Origin: Pseudomonas furukawaii
GTDB lineage: Bacteria > Pseudomonadota > Gammaproteobacteria > Pseudomonadales > Pseudomonadaceae
DNA length: 64,000 bases
NCBI RefSeq assembly: GCF_002355475.1
Contig: NZ_AP014862.1
Coordinates: 124,001-188,000 of the forward strand
Reading direction: 5' to 3'
Shown here piece after piece: positions 1-8,703 of this stretch. Both the position numbers and the translations under genes were made by a program. Below the pieces are notes generated by a model. The model searched no databases and had not been told where the DNA came from. It saw only the letters and a list, made by a program, of their open reading frames with translations. Position 1 is the first letter of the stretch. Every line of letters starts with the position of its first letter.

Positions 1-10
1 TGGAGTTTCC

Positions 11-1606
11 ATGACCAACCCCACGACGATCCCTAGTGCGTCGCCGTCCGGCATCTCGCCCATCAGCCTGTTCTTCAGCACGCTGTTCATCGCCGTCACT
101 GGCTACTTCCTGTTCTGGGGCGTTGACTACGTCCAGGGTAACCACATCCTGCTGTTCGTCCTGGCCACACTGTTCGGCGTGTTCATGGCGTTCAACATCG
201 GCGGCAACGACGTCGCCAACTCCTTCGGTACCTCTGTGGGCGCCGGCACGCTGACCATCAAGCAGGCACTTATCATCGCCGCCGTGTTCGAGGTGTCCGG
301 CGCCATCATCGCCGGTGGCCACGTCACCCAGACCATCCGCGGCGGCATCGTCGACCTGGGCGCCATGCAGGTCGCGCCCATGGACTTCGTCTACATCATG
401 ATGTCGGCGCTGATCGCCGCCGCATTGTGGCTGCTGTTCGCCACCAAGCGCGGCTATCCGGTCTCCACCACCCACTCCATCATTGGTGCCATTGTCGGCA
501 GCTCCATCACCCTCGGCATCCTGATGCAGGGGAGCGACGCTGCGTTCGAGTTGGTGCAGTGGGGCAAGATCGGCGAGATCGTCATTTCCTGGGTACTCTC
601 TCCGCTGCTAGGCGGCCTGGTGGCCTTCCTGCTGTTCAACCAGATCAAGAAGCACATCCTCAGTTACAACGAGCGCGCCGAAGACCGCCTGGAAGCCCTG
701 CGGGAACAAAAGCGTGCCCACAAGGCCCAGCATCAGGAAGGCTTTGACCGTCTCTCTGAACTGCAGAAGGTCGCCTACACCCACGCCATGGCGCGGGACC
801 AGCAACTGATGAGCGACCGGGACTTCGATCCCGAAGACCTGGAGTCCGACTACTTCAAGGGTCTCTATCACCTCGAACGACAGCGCGAGGACATCGCCTC
901 TCACCGTGCCCTGGAGACCTGGGTGCCGCTGGTGGCCGCAATCGGCGCCATGGTCATCGGCTCCATGTTGCTGTTCAAGGGCCTGAAGAACCTCGAACTG
1001 GGTCTGACCACCCTCAACAGCTATCTATTGTTGGGCATGATCGGTGTCGGCGTATGGATGTCCACCTACGTCTTCGCCCGTTCGCTGCGGGACGAGCCCC
1101 TCGGCCGCGCGACCTTCCTCATCTTCAGCTGGATGCAGGTGTTCACCGCCTGCGGATTCGCCTTCAGCCATGGTGCCAACGACATCGCCAATGCCATCGG
1201 CCCCTTCGCCGCGATCATCGATGTGCTGCGCACCGGGGAAACCGGCACCCAGGCGGCCATCCCTACCATCGCCATGATCACCTTCGGCGTGGCACTGATC
1301 GTCGGCCTCTGGTTCATCGGCAAGGAAGTGATCCAGACCGTCGGTCACAACCTCACCCAACTGCACCCGGCTTCAGGCTTCTCCGCCGAACTGGCCGCCG
1401 CCGGGGTGGTGATGGCGGCCTCGGTCATGGGCCTGCCGGTCTCCAGCACCCACATCCTGATCGGTGCCGTGCTCGGTATCGGCCTGGTCAACCGCCAGAC
1501 GAATTGGGGCCTGATGAAACCCATCGGCCTCGCCTGGATCATCACCCTGCCCGCCGCGGCGCTGCTCAGCGCCGGTGCTTTCCTGGTGCTCAGAAGCCTG
1601 CTCTGA
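11..1606 (+). CDS. pitA: PiT-family inorganic phosphate transporter
   Basis: Inner-membrane low-affinity phosphate symporter of the PHO4/PiT family, 531 aa. The duplicated family signature is visible: [10 protein letters not shown] near residue 65 and [12 protein letters not shown] near residue 390, each followed by a Gly/Ala-rich membrane helix. A charged central loop (about residues 215-300) separates two hydrophobic halves, as is usual for the family. The ATG is preceded by GGAG seven bases upstream. The gene stands alone and ends in a strong hairpin terminator. The family call is secure. Choosing pitA among PiT paralogues is inferred from size and topology, and a coupled cation (H+ or Na+) cannot be read from the sequence. 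Confidence 0.93.
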   Translation: MTNPTTIPSASPSGISPISLFFSTLFIAVTGYFLFWGVDYVQGNHILLFVLATLFGVFMAFNIGGNDVANSFGTSVGAGTLTIKQALIIAAVFEVSGAIIAGGHVTQTIRGGIVDLGAMQVAPMDFVYIMMSALIAAALWLLFATKRGYPVSTTHSIIGAIVGSSITLGILMQGSDAAFELVQWGKIGEIVISWVLSPLLGGLVAFLLFNQIKKHILSYNERAEDRLEALREQKRAHKAQHQEGFDRLSELQKVAYTHAMARDQQLMSDRDFDPEDLESDYFKGLYHLERQREDIASHRALETWVPLVAAIGAMVIGSMLLFKGLKNLELGLTTLNSYLLLGMIGVGVWMSTYVFARSLRDEPLGRATFLIFSWMQVFTACGFAFSHGANDIANAIGPFAAIIDVLRTGETGTQAAIPTIAMITFGVALIVGLWFIGKEVIQTVGHNLTQLHPASGFSAELAAAGVVMAASVMGLPVSSTHILIGAVLGIGLVNRQTNWGLMKPIGLAWIITLPAAALLSAGAFLVLRSLL

Positions 1607-1633
1607 CGCGCCCCGCGATCGCACCCACCCACC

Positions 1634-1676
1634 GCCCCGCTCATACCATCGTATGAGCGGGGCGTTTCGTTTCTTA
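1634..1676 (+). terminator. Rho-independent terminator of pitA
   Basis: A perfect 13-bp stem (arms 1634-1646 and 1651-1663) with a 4-nt loop is followed by a T-rich tract (gtttcgtttctt), 27 bases after the pitA stop. It would end pitA transcription before the decayed locus. Confidence 0.9.
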
Positions 1677-1750
1677 GCCGCGCTCGATTGTTGCGCCGGC
1701 CGCGCCTGCTGAAACTGACACGACCCCACAGCCACCCACGGGTCGTCGAC

Positions 1751-2554
1751 ATGAAACTCCCGCTTACCCCGCCCCTGAAGACCAGCTACTGGCTGGAGAC
1801 CGCCGAGGCCGGAAGACCGGCCCGAACGCCCATCGCCGGCAACCACAAGGTCGATTTCCTCGTGGTGGGCAGCGGCTTCGTCGGCCTGTGGAGGGCCTTG
1901 ACGCTCTAGCAACTCGAACCTGGCGCCCGCGTCATACTGGTCGAGCATGACGTCTGCGGGGGCGGGGCCTCAGGACGCAACGGCGGTTTCGTCATGTCCT
2001 GGTTGCCGAAGATCGGCTCCCTGAGGAGCTTCTGCGACGCCCAGCAGGCGCGCTTCCTGGGCGAGAGCGCCGAGCGCGCCATCTCCGAACTTGGCGAGTT
2101 CTGCGCCGAACATGGCATCGATGCCCACTTCCGGCAGCAGGGCTGGCTCTGGACGGCCACCACGCCCAGCCACGTGGACGCCTGGAACGCCACCCTCCAG
2201 GCCTGCGAACGCCTTGGGCGTGACGCCATTCCAGCGCCTGGACGCAGCCGAGGTGGCCCGACCGTTCTCCTGGCCGGCGTCTTCGAGCGCAGCAATGCCA
2301 CCGTACAGCCTGCGCTGCTGGCCCGAGGCATGCGCCGGGTGGCCCTGGCCAGGGGCGTGGAGATCCACGAGCGCTCCGGCGTCACCGAACTCCTGCCCGG
2401 CCGCCCGGCACAGGTCAGCACCGCCCAGGCGCGGATCCAGGCGGATCGCGTCGTCCTCGCCACCAACGCCTGGGCCGCCACCCCGGTCGGCCAGCCCCTC
2501 GGCGAGCCTGTCGCCCGGGCCGCCACTGCCCTGCACCAGGAGTTGCCCGGGCAG
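1751..2554 (+). pseudogene. FAD-dependent oxidoreductase remnant (PuuB/GlpD-like amine oxidase)
   Basis: The N-terminal part resembles DAO-family FAD oxidoreductases found in amine and amino acid catabolic operons: a Rossmann motif VVGSGFVGLW, then an acidic strand end and GGGASGRNGG, typical of the gamma-glutamylputrescine oxidase group. It is broken. An in-frame TAG at 1907-1909 interrupts the Rossmann fold, with homologous coding resuming in the same frame directly after it. Two compensating frameshifts near 2215 and 2260 move a short segment (VTPFQRLDAAEVARP) into another frame. The C-terminal half of the enzyme is absent: the frame runs into a cupin fragment at about 2555. The next ATG, at 1994, lies inside the domain and is not a credible start for a working enzyme. 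Confidence 0.8.
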
Positions 2555-2732
2555 AACGCCTCTACCGGCATCTGGGAGTGCACCCCGGGGCGCTTCCGCC
2601 GGCAGCTTCACGCCGGACGCCGGGGATCCGATCCACTTCCAGGCGGGCGACGCCCTTTACTTCGCGGCCAACTCCCTTGGCACCTGGGACATCCGCGAGA
2701 CCGTCCGCAAGACCTACCTGATTCTCGGATGA
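2555..2732 (+). pseudogene. Cupin_3 (DUF861) domain remnant
   Basis: The text reads STGIWECTPGRFRR in the frame of the preceding oxidoreductase remnant and continues in another frame as GDALYFAANSLGTWDIRET and VRKTYLIL, ending at TGA 2730-2732. These are the start and end of the small one-domain cupin (RmlC-like, DUF861) often encoded beside FAD amine oxidases. About a dozen residues of the barrel are missing between the pieces and the frame changes. The oxidoreductase and cupin genes have therefore been fused by deletion and then frameshifted. No functional product is expected. Confidence 0.72.
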
Positions 2733-2778
2733 GCCCCGCCGGCCGCCCCCAGCACCCCGACAACAGAGGACACGATAA

Positions 2779-3237
2779 GTGGGTATCAACCAGCGCTCCG
2801 AAGCGGAATCCGGACTCAAGGCGCACGCCCTGGGCTCGCTGGAGTCCATCGCCATCATCATCGGCGCGGGCGTGTTCAGCATGGCCTACGCCGCCCGCAA
2901 GGTCGGCTACCTGCCGCGGCTGGCCTGCCTGGCCATCACCTCTTTCTTCTGCATCATCACCCTGCTCTACATGGCCGAGGCCAGCCTGCGCACCCGCGGC
3001 AACAACCAGCTCAGCGGCCTGTCGCGCCGTTACCTGGGCACCTTCGGCGGCGTACCGATGGGCATCATCCCGATCCTGCTGCTCAACGCCGCCCGACGCT
3101 CCGGGGATCGCCAGCCCGAGTTCACCTGCGGCTGGTACGCCCATCCGTCGATCCAGGTGGCGATCATCGCCATCTTCGCCGCCAGCGGCGTCTATGCCGT
3201 CGCCTCCGCACTCGGCATGCTGCCCGCCAGCTGGTGA
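2779..3237 (+). pseudogene. Amino acid permease remnant (aromatic/hydroxy amino acid transporter-like), internally deleted
   Basis: 152 codons read from a GTG with GAGGA eight bases upstream. The first about 100 residues look like the first helices of an amino acid permease (ESIAIIIGAGVFSMAYAARK). The last about 45 (HPSIQVAIIAIFAASGVYA then LGMLPASW) look like its C-terminal helix. The middle of the transporter, normally about 400 aa in total, is absent, with the junction near LLLNAARRSG. It belongs to the same decayed catabolic locus as the flanking remnants. A truncated product might still be made, but transport is very unlikely. Confidence 0.75.
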
Positions 3238-3299
3238 GCCCGGGGCAGCGGAGACGGCCGGCGTTTACCCTGGTGGCGGACCGCCGGAGCGCCCTCTAC

Positions 3300-3626
3300 A
3301 TGCCTCTGAATCTCCGTGACCTGCTCGGCCTGCCGGAACGCCGCTCGCGACTGCTGAGCGGCGCGGCGGGCCTCGACCGGCCCGTTCGCTGGGCCCATGT
3401 CTGCGAACTACCCGATCCCACCGAGTGGCTGGGCGAGGGCGACCTGCTGATGACCACCGGCCTCGGCACTCCCGCCACCGCCGAGGAGCAGCGTCGCTAC
3501 CTCCACCGGCTGGCCTTCAGGTGGACCCGGTCCTCGTCCGTGGCAGGCTCGCCTCATGGCGGGCAGTGTGCGTTTCGACAGTCTGAGGCGCCGGACAAGG
3601 CAGATGGACTGAGAGGTTCTCGCTGA
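3300..3626 (+). pseudogene. PucR-type transcriptional regulator, N-terminal fragment
   Basis: From ATG 3300 the frame gives MPLNLRDLLGLPERRSRLLS followed by GLDRPVRWAHVCELPDPTEW and LLMTTGLGTPA, the characteristic start of the PucR N-terminal domain (purine and amine catabolism activators, normally about 500 aa). Similarity stops around YLHRLA (about 3510), after which the frame reads unrelated sequence to a stop at 3624-3626. The GGDEF-like middle and the C-terminal PucR HTH are missing. It was probably the local activator of the decayed oxidoreductase-cupin-permease operon. Confidence 0.72.
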
Positions 3627-3663
3627 AAAAGCAAAAGGCCCCGGGATTTCTCCTGGGGCCTTT
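3623..3663 (-). terminator. Terminator downstream of tRNA-Arg
   Basis: Read on the minus strand, a hairpin AGGCCCC/GGGGCCT with a short loop is followed by TTTTGCTTTTT, immediately after the 3' end of the tRNA gene at 3672. Confidence 0.85.
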
Positions 3664-3671
3664 CTTGTGTC

Positions 3672-3748
3672 TGGCGCATCCGGCGGGATTCGAACCCACG
3701 ACCCCTGCCTTCGGAGGGCAGTACTCTATCCAGCTGAGCTACGGATGC
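3672..3748 (-). tRNA. tRNA-Arg (anticodon CCG)
   Basis: A 77-nt cloverleaf on the minus strand with encoded CCA. Acceptor arm GCATCCG/CGGATGC, D-arm sequence TAGCTCAGCTGGATAGAG, anticodon stem CTGCC/GGCAG with loop CTCCGAA (anticodon CCG), and T-arm GTGGGTTCGAATCCCGC. A TATGAT -10-like box lies 12 bases upstream of the 5' end (3760-3765). A terminator follows. tRNA genes are common integration sites, but no repeat of the 3' end was seen in this window. Confidence 0.96.
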
Positions 3749-4068
3749 ACGCGGGGCGCATCATACCCATCTCCAGCGCTGTCGTCCATGCGCGTCGCCT
3801 TGTTCGTGATGTTGAACGATGGTTCCGGTTCTGGTCACGTTTGATCAGGATTTCGACAAGCTGCAGTGACTTTTTGTTGATTTTATCGAACAGGCTATTG
3901 CCCTAAGGTTTTCGGCACCCTAGGATTCCGTTTGAGATTTCAAACGCCCCCTGCCGTACCAGGATATCCGGGCCGCTCGGTCGACTCCCTCCTGGCCAAT
4001 CCTGCATGGGCCGAAGAACGACAACCTGCCCCGGCGCCCCGTGTCGCGCCGGTGTGAAGGAGACAGAG
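3749..4068. other. Intergenic region upstream of gabD
   Basis: About 320 bases between the divergently oriented tRNA-Arg and gabD. The stretch 3840-3900 is AT-richer than its surroundings and is the likely place for the gabD promoter, but no convincing -35/-10 pair or palindromic operator could be assigned. No gene is visible. Confidence 0.5.
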
Positions 4069-5520
4069 ATGCAACTGAAAGACGCCGCGCTGTTCCGCCA
4101 GCAAGCCTTCATCGATGGCGCCTGGGTTGATGCCGACAACGGCCAGACCATCAAGGTCAACAACCCGGCGACTGGCGAGATCATCGGCAGCGTGCCGAAG
4201 ATGGGCACCGCCGAAACCCGTCGCGCCATCGAGGCCGCCGAGCGCGCCCTGCCGGCCTGGCGTGCGCTGACCGCCAAGGAGCGCTCCACCAAGCTGCGTC
4301 GCTGGTTCGAGCTGATGATGGAGAACCAGGACGACCTGGGTCGCCTGATGACCATCGAGCAGGGCAAGCCGCTGGCCGAGGCCAAGGGCGAGATCGCCTA
4401 CGCGGCGTCCTTCATCGAGTGGTTCGCCGAGGAAGCCAAGCGTGTCTACGGTGACGTGATTCCCGGCCACCAGCCGGACAAGCGCCTGATCGTCATCAAG
4501 CAGCCCATTGGCGTCACGGCCGCGATCACCCCGTGGAACTTCCCCTCGGCGATGATCACCCGCAAGGCCGGCCCGGCCCTGGCCGCCGGCTGCACCATGG
4601 TGATCAAACCCGCCTCGCAGACCCCCTATTCCGCCCTGGCCCTGATGGTCCTGGCCGAGCGCGCCGGTATTCCCAAGGGCGTGCTGAGCGTGGTGACCGG
4701 TTCCGCCGGCGAAGTGGGTGGCGAGCTGACCAGCAACCCCATCGTGCGCAAGCTGTCCTTCACCGGCTCCACCGAAATCGGCCGCCAACTGATGGCCGAG
4801 TGCGCCAAGGACATCAAGAAGGTGTCCCTGGAGTTGGGCGGCAACGCCCCCTTCATCGTCTTCGATGACGCCGATCTGGACGCCGCCGTCGAAGGCGCGC
4901 TGATCTCCAAGTACCGCAACAACGGCCAGACCTGCGTCTGCGCCAACCGCCTGTACGTGCAGGACGGCATCTACGACGCCTTCGCCGCCAAGCTGCAGGC
5001 CGCCGTGGCCAAGCTGAAGATCGGCAACGGCCTGGAAGAGGGCACCACCACCGGCCCGCTGATCGACGAGAAAGCCGTGGCCAAGGTGCAGGAGCACATC
5101 GCCGACGCCGTTTCCAAGGGCGCCAAGGTGCTCTCCGGCGGCAAGCCCCACGCCCTGGGCGGCACCTTCTTCGAGCCGACCATCCTGGTGGACGTGCCGA
5201 AGAGCGCCGCCGTGGCCAAGGAAGAGACCTTCGGTCCGCTGGCCCCGCTGTTCCGCTTCAAGGACGAGGCCGACGTGGTCGCCATGGCCAACGATACCGA
5301 GTTCGGCCTGGCTTCCTATTTCTACGCCCGCGACCTGGGCCGCGTGTTCCGCGTGGCCGAAGCCCTGGAGTACGGCATGGTGGGCATCAACACCGGCCTG
5401 ATCTCCAACGAAGTCGCGCCCTTCGGCGGTGTGAAAGCCTCCGGCCTGGGCCGTGAAGGTTCCAAGTACGGCATCGAGGATTACCTGGAGATCAAGTATC
5501 TCTGCCTCGGCGGTATCTGA
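4069..5520 (+). CDS. gabD: Succinate-semialdehyde dehydrogenase (NADP+)
   Basis: Cytosolic aldehyde dehydrogenase that oxidises succinate semialdehyde to succinate, the last step of GABA degradation. 483 aa, the normal GabD length. The ALDH motifs are present: PWNFPSAMI in the cofactor domain, the general base Glu255 in LELGG and the nucleophile Cys289 in NNGQTCVC. The ATG at 4069 is chosen because GAAGGAG lies just upstream and it gives the standard N terminus; earlier in-frame starts only add low-similarity residues. gabT follows on the same strand after 332 bases. High confidence by motif, length and neighbour. Confidence 0.96.
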   Translation: MQLKDAALFRQQAFIDGAWVDADNGQTIKVNNPATGEIIGSVPKMGTAETRRAIEAAERALPAWRALTAKERSTKLRRWFELMMENQDDLGRLMTIEQGKPLAEAKGEIAYAASFIEWFAEEAKRVYGDVIPGHQPDKRLIVIKQPIGVTAAITPWNFPSAMITRKAGPALAAGCTMVIKPASQTPYSALALMVLAERAGIPKGVLSVVTGSAGEVGGELTSNPIVRKLSFTGSTEIGRQLMAECAKDIKKVSLELGGNAPFIVFDDADLDAAVEGALISKYRNNGQTCVCANRLYVQDGIYDAFAAKLQAAVAKLKIGNGLEEGTTTGPLIDEKAVAKVQEHIADAVSKGAKVLSGGKPHALGGTFFEPTILVDVPKSAAVAKEETFGPLAPLFRFKDEADVVAMANDTEFGLASYFYARDLGRVFRVAEALEYGMVGINTGLISNEVAPFGGVKASGLGREGSKYGIEDYLEIKYLCLGGI

Positions 5521-5852
5521 TCCGGAGCCTGTTGGGCTCGACCGTTCGTAACGAGGGGAAGACCGGTTTGAGGCAGGTTTTTCGGTTGGCTGAGGAGAAT
5601 AGCGAGCTATTTGACGAGGGAAATCGGAAAAGATGGCCAAATCCGGCTTTCACGCAGTAGAACAGTGTTGAGCCCCTGCAGGCTCCCCCAGACGGGACAA
5701 GGCGCGAAAGAGCGCGCGGCGCCCCAGCTCCACCCCTGAAGAAACGAGCCTCCGGCAAGCCCTCGCAGTCGATCATCGTATGCTGCGACGGCCCCTACCG
5801 GGGGCATTAATCCTTGAGACTGCGCCGCCCGATGAGCGGCCGTGAGGAACTT
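5521..5852. other. Long gabD-gabT spacer, possible dispersed intergenic sequence
   Basis: 332 bases between gabD and gabT with no supportable gene. Short inverted sequence (TTGGGCTCGA near 5531 and TTGAGCCCC near 5667) flanks a less GC-rich block (5570-5660). This resembles a degenerate dispersed element more than a promoter, but no clear terminal repeats were found. A purine-rich site GAGGAAC just before 5853 is the gabT ribosome binding site. Confidence 0.4.
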
Positions 5853-7130
5853 ATGAGCAAGAATGAATCCCTGCTGAAACGCCGTGCCGCTGCCGTTGCC
5901 CGCGGTGTCAGCCAGATCCACCCGATCGTCGCCGAGCGCGCCGAGAACGCCACCGTCTGGGATGTCGACGGTCGCGAGTACATCGACTTCGCCGGCGGTA
6001 TCGCCGTGCTGAACACCGGCCACCTGCACCCGAAAGTGGTCGCCGCCGTCCAGGAGCAGCTGACCAAGCTGTCCCACACCTGCTTCCAGGTCTTGGCCTA
6101 CGAGCCCTACATCGAGCTCTGCGAAGAGATCGCCAAGCGCGTACCGGGTGACTTCGCCAAGAAGACCCTGCTGGTGACCTCCGGCTCCGAGGCCGTCGAA
6201 AACGCCGTGAAGATCGCCCGTGCCGCCACCGGCCGCGCCGGCGTGATCGCCTTCACCGGCGCCTACCACGGCCGCACCATGATGACCCTGTCCCTGACCG
6301 GCAAGGTGGTTCCGTACTCCGCCGGCATGGGCCTGATGCCGGGTGGCGTGTTCCGCGCCCTGGCTCCGTGCGAGCTGCATGGCGTGAGCGAAGACGACTC
6401 CATCGCCAGCATCGAGCGCATCTTCAAGAATGACGCCCAGCCCCAGGACATCGCCGCCATCATCATCGAGCCGGTCCAGGGCGAAGGTGGTTTCTACGTC
6501 AACTCCAAGGCCTTCATGCTGCGCCTGCGCGCCCTGTGCGACCAGCACGGCATCCTGCTGATCGCCGACGAAGTGCAGACCGGCGCTGGCCGCACCGGCA
6601 CCTTCTTCGCCACCGAGCAACTGGGCGTTGTGCCTGACCTGACCACCTTCGCCAAGTCCGTTGGCGGCGGCTTCCCGATCTCCGGCGTCTGCGGCAAGGC
6701 CGAGATCATGGACAGCATCGCCCCCGGTGGCCTGGGCGGCACCTACGCCGGCAGCCCGATCGCCTGCGCCGCGGCCCTGGCCGTGCTGAAGGTGTTCGAC
6801 GAAGAAAACCTGCTGGCCCGCAGCCAGGAAGTGGGTGAGCGCCTGAAGGCCGGCCTGCGTGAAATCGCGGCCAAGCACAAGGTCATCGGCGACGTCCGCG
6901 GCCTGGGCTCCATGGTCGCCATCGAGCTGTTCGAAGGCGGTGACGAGAGCAAGCCGGCTGCCGAGCTGGTAGGCAAGATCGTCGCTCGCGCTCGCGAGAA
7001 GGGCCTGATCCTGCTGTCCTGCGGCACCTACTACAACGTCATCCGCTTCCTGATGCCGGTCACCATTCCCGACGCACAGCTGGACAAGGGCATCGCCATT
7101 GTCGCCGAGTGCTTCGACGAACTGGCCTGA
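5853..7130 (+). CDS. gabT: 4-aminobutyrate--2-oxoglutarate transaminase
   Basis: PLP-dependent class III aminotransferase that converts GABA and 2-oxoglutarate to succinate semialdehyde and glutamate, feeding GabD. 425 aa, the usual length. Visible motifs: SGSEAVENAVKIAR at the phosphate-binding region, GAYHGRTMMT, the metal-free Asp in LLIADEVQTG and the Schiff-base lysine Lys268 in TTFAKSVGGGF. The ATG at 5853 has GAGGAAC seven bases upstream; the in-frame upstream ATG at 5832 would add an unconserved tail. It ends 17 bases before a strong terminator. Confidence 0.96.
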   Translation: MSKNESLLKRRAAAVARGVSQIHPIVAERAENATVWDVDGREYIDFAGGIAVLNTGHLHPKVVAAVQEQLTKLSHTCFQVLAYEPYIELCEEIAKRVPGDFAKKTLLVTSGSEAVENAVKIARAATGRAGVIAFTGAYHGRTMMTLSLTGKVVPYSAGMGLMPGGVFRALAPCELHGVSEDDSIASIERIFKNDAQPQDIAAIIIEPVQGEGGFYVNSKAFMLRLRALCDQHGILLIADEVQTGAGRTGTFFATEQLGVVPDLTTFAKSVGGGFPISGVCGKAEIMDSIAPGGLGGTYAGSPIACAAALAVLKVFDEENLLARSQEVGERLKAGLREIAAKHKVIGDVRGLGSMVAIELFEGGDESKPAAELVGKIVARAREKGLILLSCGTYYNVIRFLMPVTIPDAQLDKGIAIVAECFDELA

Positions 7131-7146
7131 TCGCCCAGGTGCTGAA

Positions 7147-7177
7147 GAAAGACCCGCCCCGGCGGGTCTTTTTCTTT
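7147..7177 (+). terminator. Terminator of gabT
   Basis: An 11-bp stem AAAGACCCGCC (7148-7158) pairs with GGCGGGTCTTT (7161-7171), followed by TTCTTT. It lies 17 bases downstream of the gabT stop. Confidence 0.92.
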
Positions 7178-7380
7178 CCGTGCGCACCGGCGCATTTGCC
7201 GTGGGTACGACCTCGCCCGGCATGAGTTCACGATCGCTGGACTAGGCCACTATCCAGCCGAACGGCCCCGAATTAGACTGCGCGCTTAAGTTTTTTCAGA
7301 CGAATCTGATCTGCATTTCGGCCAGCTCCCGGACGTGCGTCATTTCGTCAGGGACGACCCACCCTTCAGCCGAGATCGCC

Positions 7381-8589
7381 ATGCCCACCCCCAAGGTTCC
7401 GCACATCCTGATTGCCGAGCCCGACCCCTGGACGTCCGATTTGCTGGCCCAGCTCGTGCTCGATGTACGTCCGGACGCCAAGGTGATGCAGGTGGCCGAT
7501 GGCCGTGAAGCCCTGGCGCGCTGCAAGCGCGGGTTGCCTGACCTGGTGATCGCCGATGGCGAACTGGGCGGAATCGATGGCGTCGAGCTGCTGCGCCAGT
7601 TGCGGCGCCACCCCCGACTTCCCGCCTTGCCCTTCATCCTCATCAGCGGTCGGGTGGATGCCACCAGTGTCCGCGCCGTCCGCCCGCTGGCGCCTTCCGC
7701 TTACCTCGGCAAGCCCTTCAATGCCGCCAAGCTGCGCAAGCGCCTTGTGGCGCTGCTGCCGGCTGCCGAGGAGCGGGCCGGTCGCCTTGAGCCGGCCCTG
7801 CTGCTCAACAGCCTGGCGGAGTACCTCGACAGCGTGCGTGAGGAAGGCCAGGGCGCCCCCTTGCTGGGTGACGTGCGCGAAGCCGTGAGCCAGTCCCTGC
7901 AGGCCGACCAGGTGGACCTGCGTGACCTGGACGAGGTGTTTTCCCGCGATCCGCAGATCACCGCCCGCCTGATCGCCGCCGCCAACAGCGCCGCCCAGCA
8001 CCTGGGCATGCCCTGCCAGACCCTGGCCCAGGCCATGCAGCGCCTCGGCATCACCCGCGTACTCAATCTGGTGCTGGGCATGGCCCTGGAGCGCAACGCG
8101 CGCCTGCGGGACCCGCGTCTGGCGGAGCTGGCCGAGACGGTCTGGCGATCCGCCCAGCGCAGTGCGGAGCTGGGCTACTGGCTGGCCAGCGAACTCGATC
8201 TGGATGCCGAGCTCTGCTACACCGCCGGGCTTCTGCACAACATCGGCGAACTGGCGCTGCTGCGCAGCCTCCAGGACTGGCAGGATGCCGGTGGCAGCCT
8301 CGGCAACGAGGAGCTGGAGGACGTCTTGCGTCGACGCGCCGCCAGCTTCGGTTCGGCGCTGCGCATCCGCTGGCGCCTGCCGTTCGGGCTGCGGGAACTG
8401 GTGGCCGCCTTCCATGGCCTGGGCAGCGGCGTGTTTTCTCGGGAAGCCTTGGTCCTCAACCTCTGCGCCGCCCTGTTGCGACTGCCGGACGACCAGCCGC
8501 TCGCCAGCCTGCTGGGAGAGCGCTCCGCACGCCTCCTTCGCCTCGATCCCCGGTTGCTGGAGCGCATACCACAGCGCCTGTTGCGTTGA
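7381..8589 (+). CDS. Response regulator with C-terminal HDOD domain (first of tandem pair)
   Basis: 402 aa with two domains. Residues 8-125 form a receiver: acidic pocket residues Glu13/Asp15, phospho-acceptor Asp59 in LVIADGELGG, and the conserved Lys in YLGKPFN. Residues about 160-390 form an HDOD domain of the HD superfamily (ITARLIAAANSAAQHLG, then GLLHNIGELALL). The canonical HD pair is not present at LLHNIG, so phosphohydrolase activity is not expected, as for most HDOD proteins. The role is probably signal transduction, possibly cyclic-di-GMP or stress related; the partner kinase is not encoded nearby. A paralogue follows 114 bases downstream. Confidence 0.85.
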   Translation: MPTPKVPHILIAEPDPWTSDLLAQLVLDVRPDAKVMQVADGREALARCKRGLPDLVIADGELGGIDGVELLRQLRRHPRLPALPFILISGRVDATSVRAVRPLAPSAYLGKPFNAAKLRKRLVALLPAAEERAGRLEPALLLNSLAEYLDSVREEGQGAPLLGDVREAVSQSLQADQVDLRDLDEVFSRDPQITARLIAAANSAAQHLGMPCQTLAQAMQRLGITRVLNLVLGMALERNARLRDPRLAELAETVWRSAQRSAELGYWLASELDLDAELCYTAGLLHNIGELALLRSLQDWQDAGGSLGNEELEDVLRRRAASFGSALRIRWRLPFGLRELVAAFHGLGSGVFSREALVLNLCAALLRLPDDQPLASLLGERSARLLRLDPRLLERIPQRLLR

Positions 8590-8703
8590 CACGACTCATG
8601 GCCGATGGCGATGCCATTGGCTAGTCTGCTGGAGTGTCCGCTGGAACCCGGGCCTTCCGTCGATCGGCCGGGGATGCAGTAGCGTTTGAGACCGAGGCCA
8701 CCC

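Noticed and set aside
3672-3748. Integrative element attachment site at tRNA-Arg
   Set aside because: No integrase gene and no second copy of the tRNA 3' end were seen in the window, so the neighbouring decay is not attributed to an island.
3940-7223. Minus-strand open frames of over 500 codons opposite gabD and gabT
   Set aside because: Antisense shadows of strongly conserved enzymes; no ribosome site or domain.
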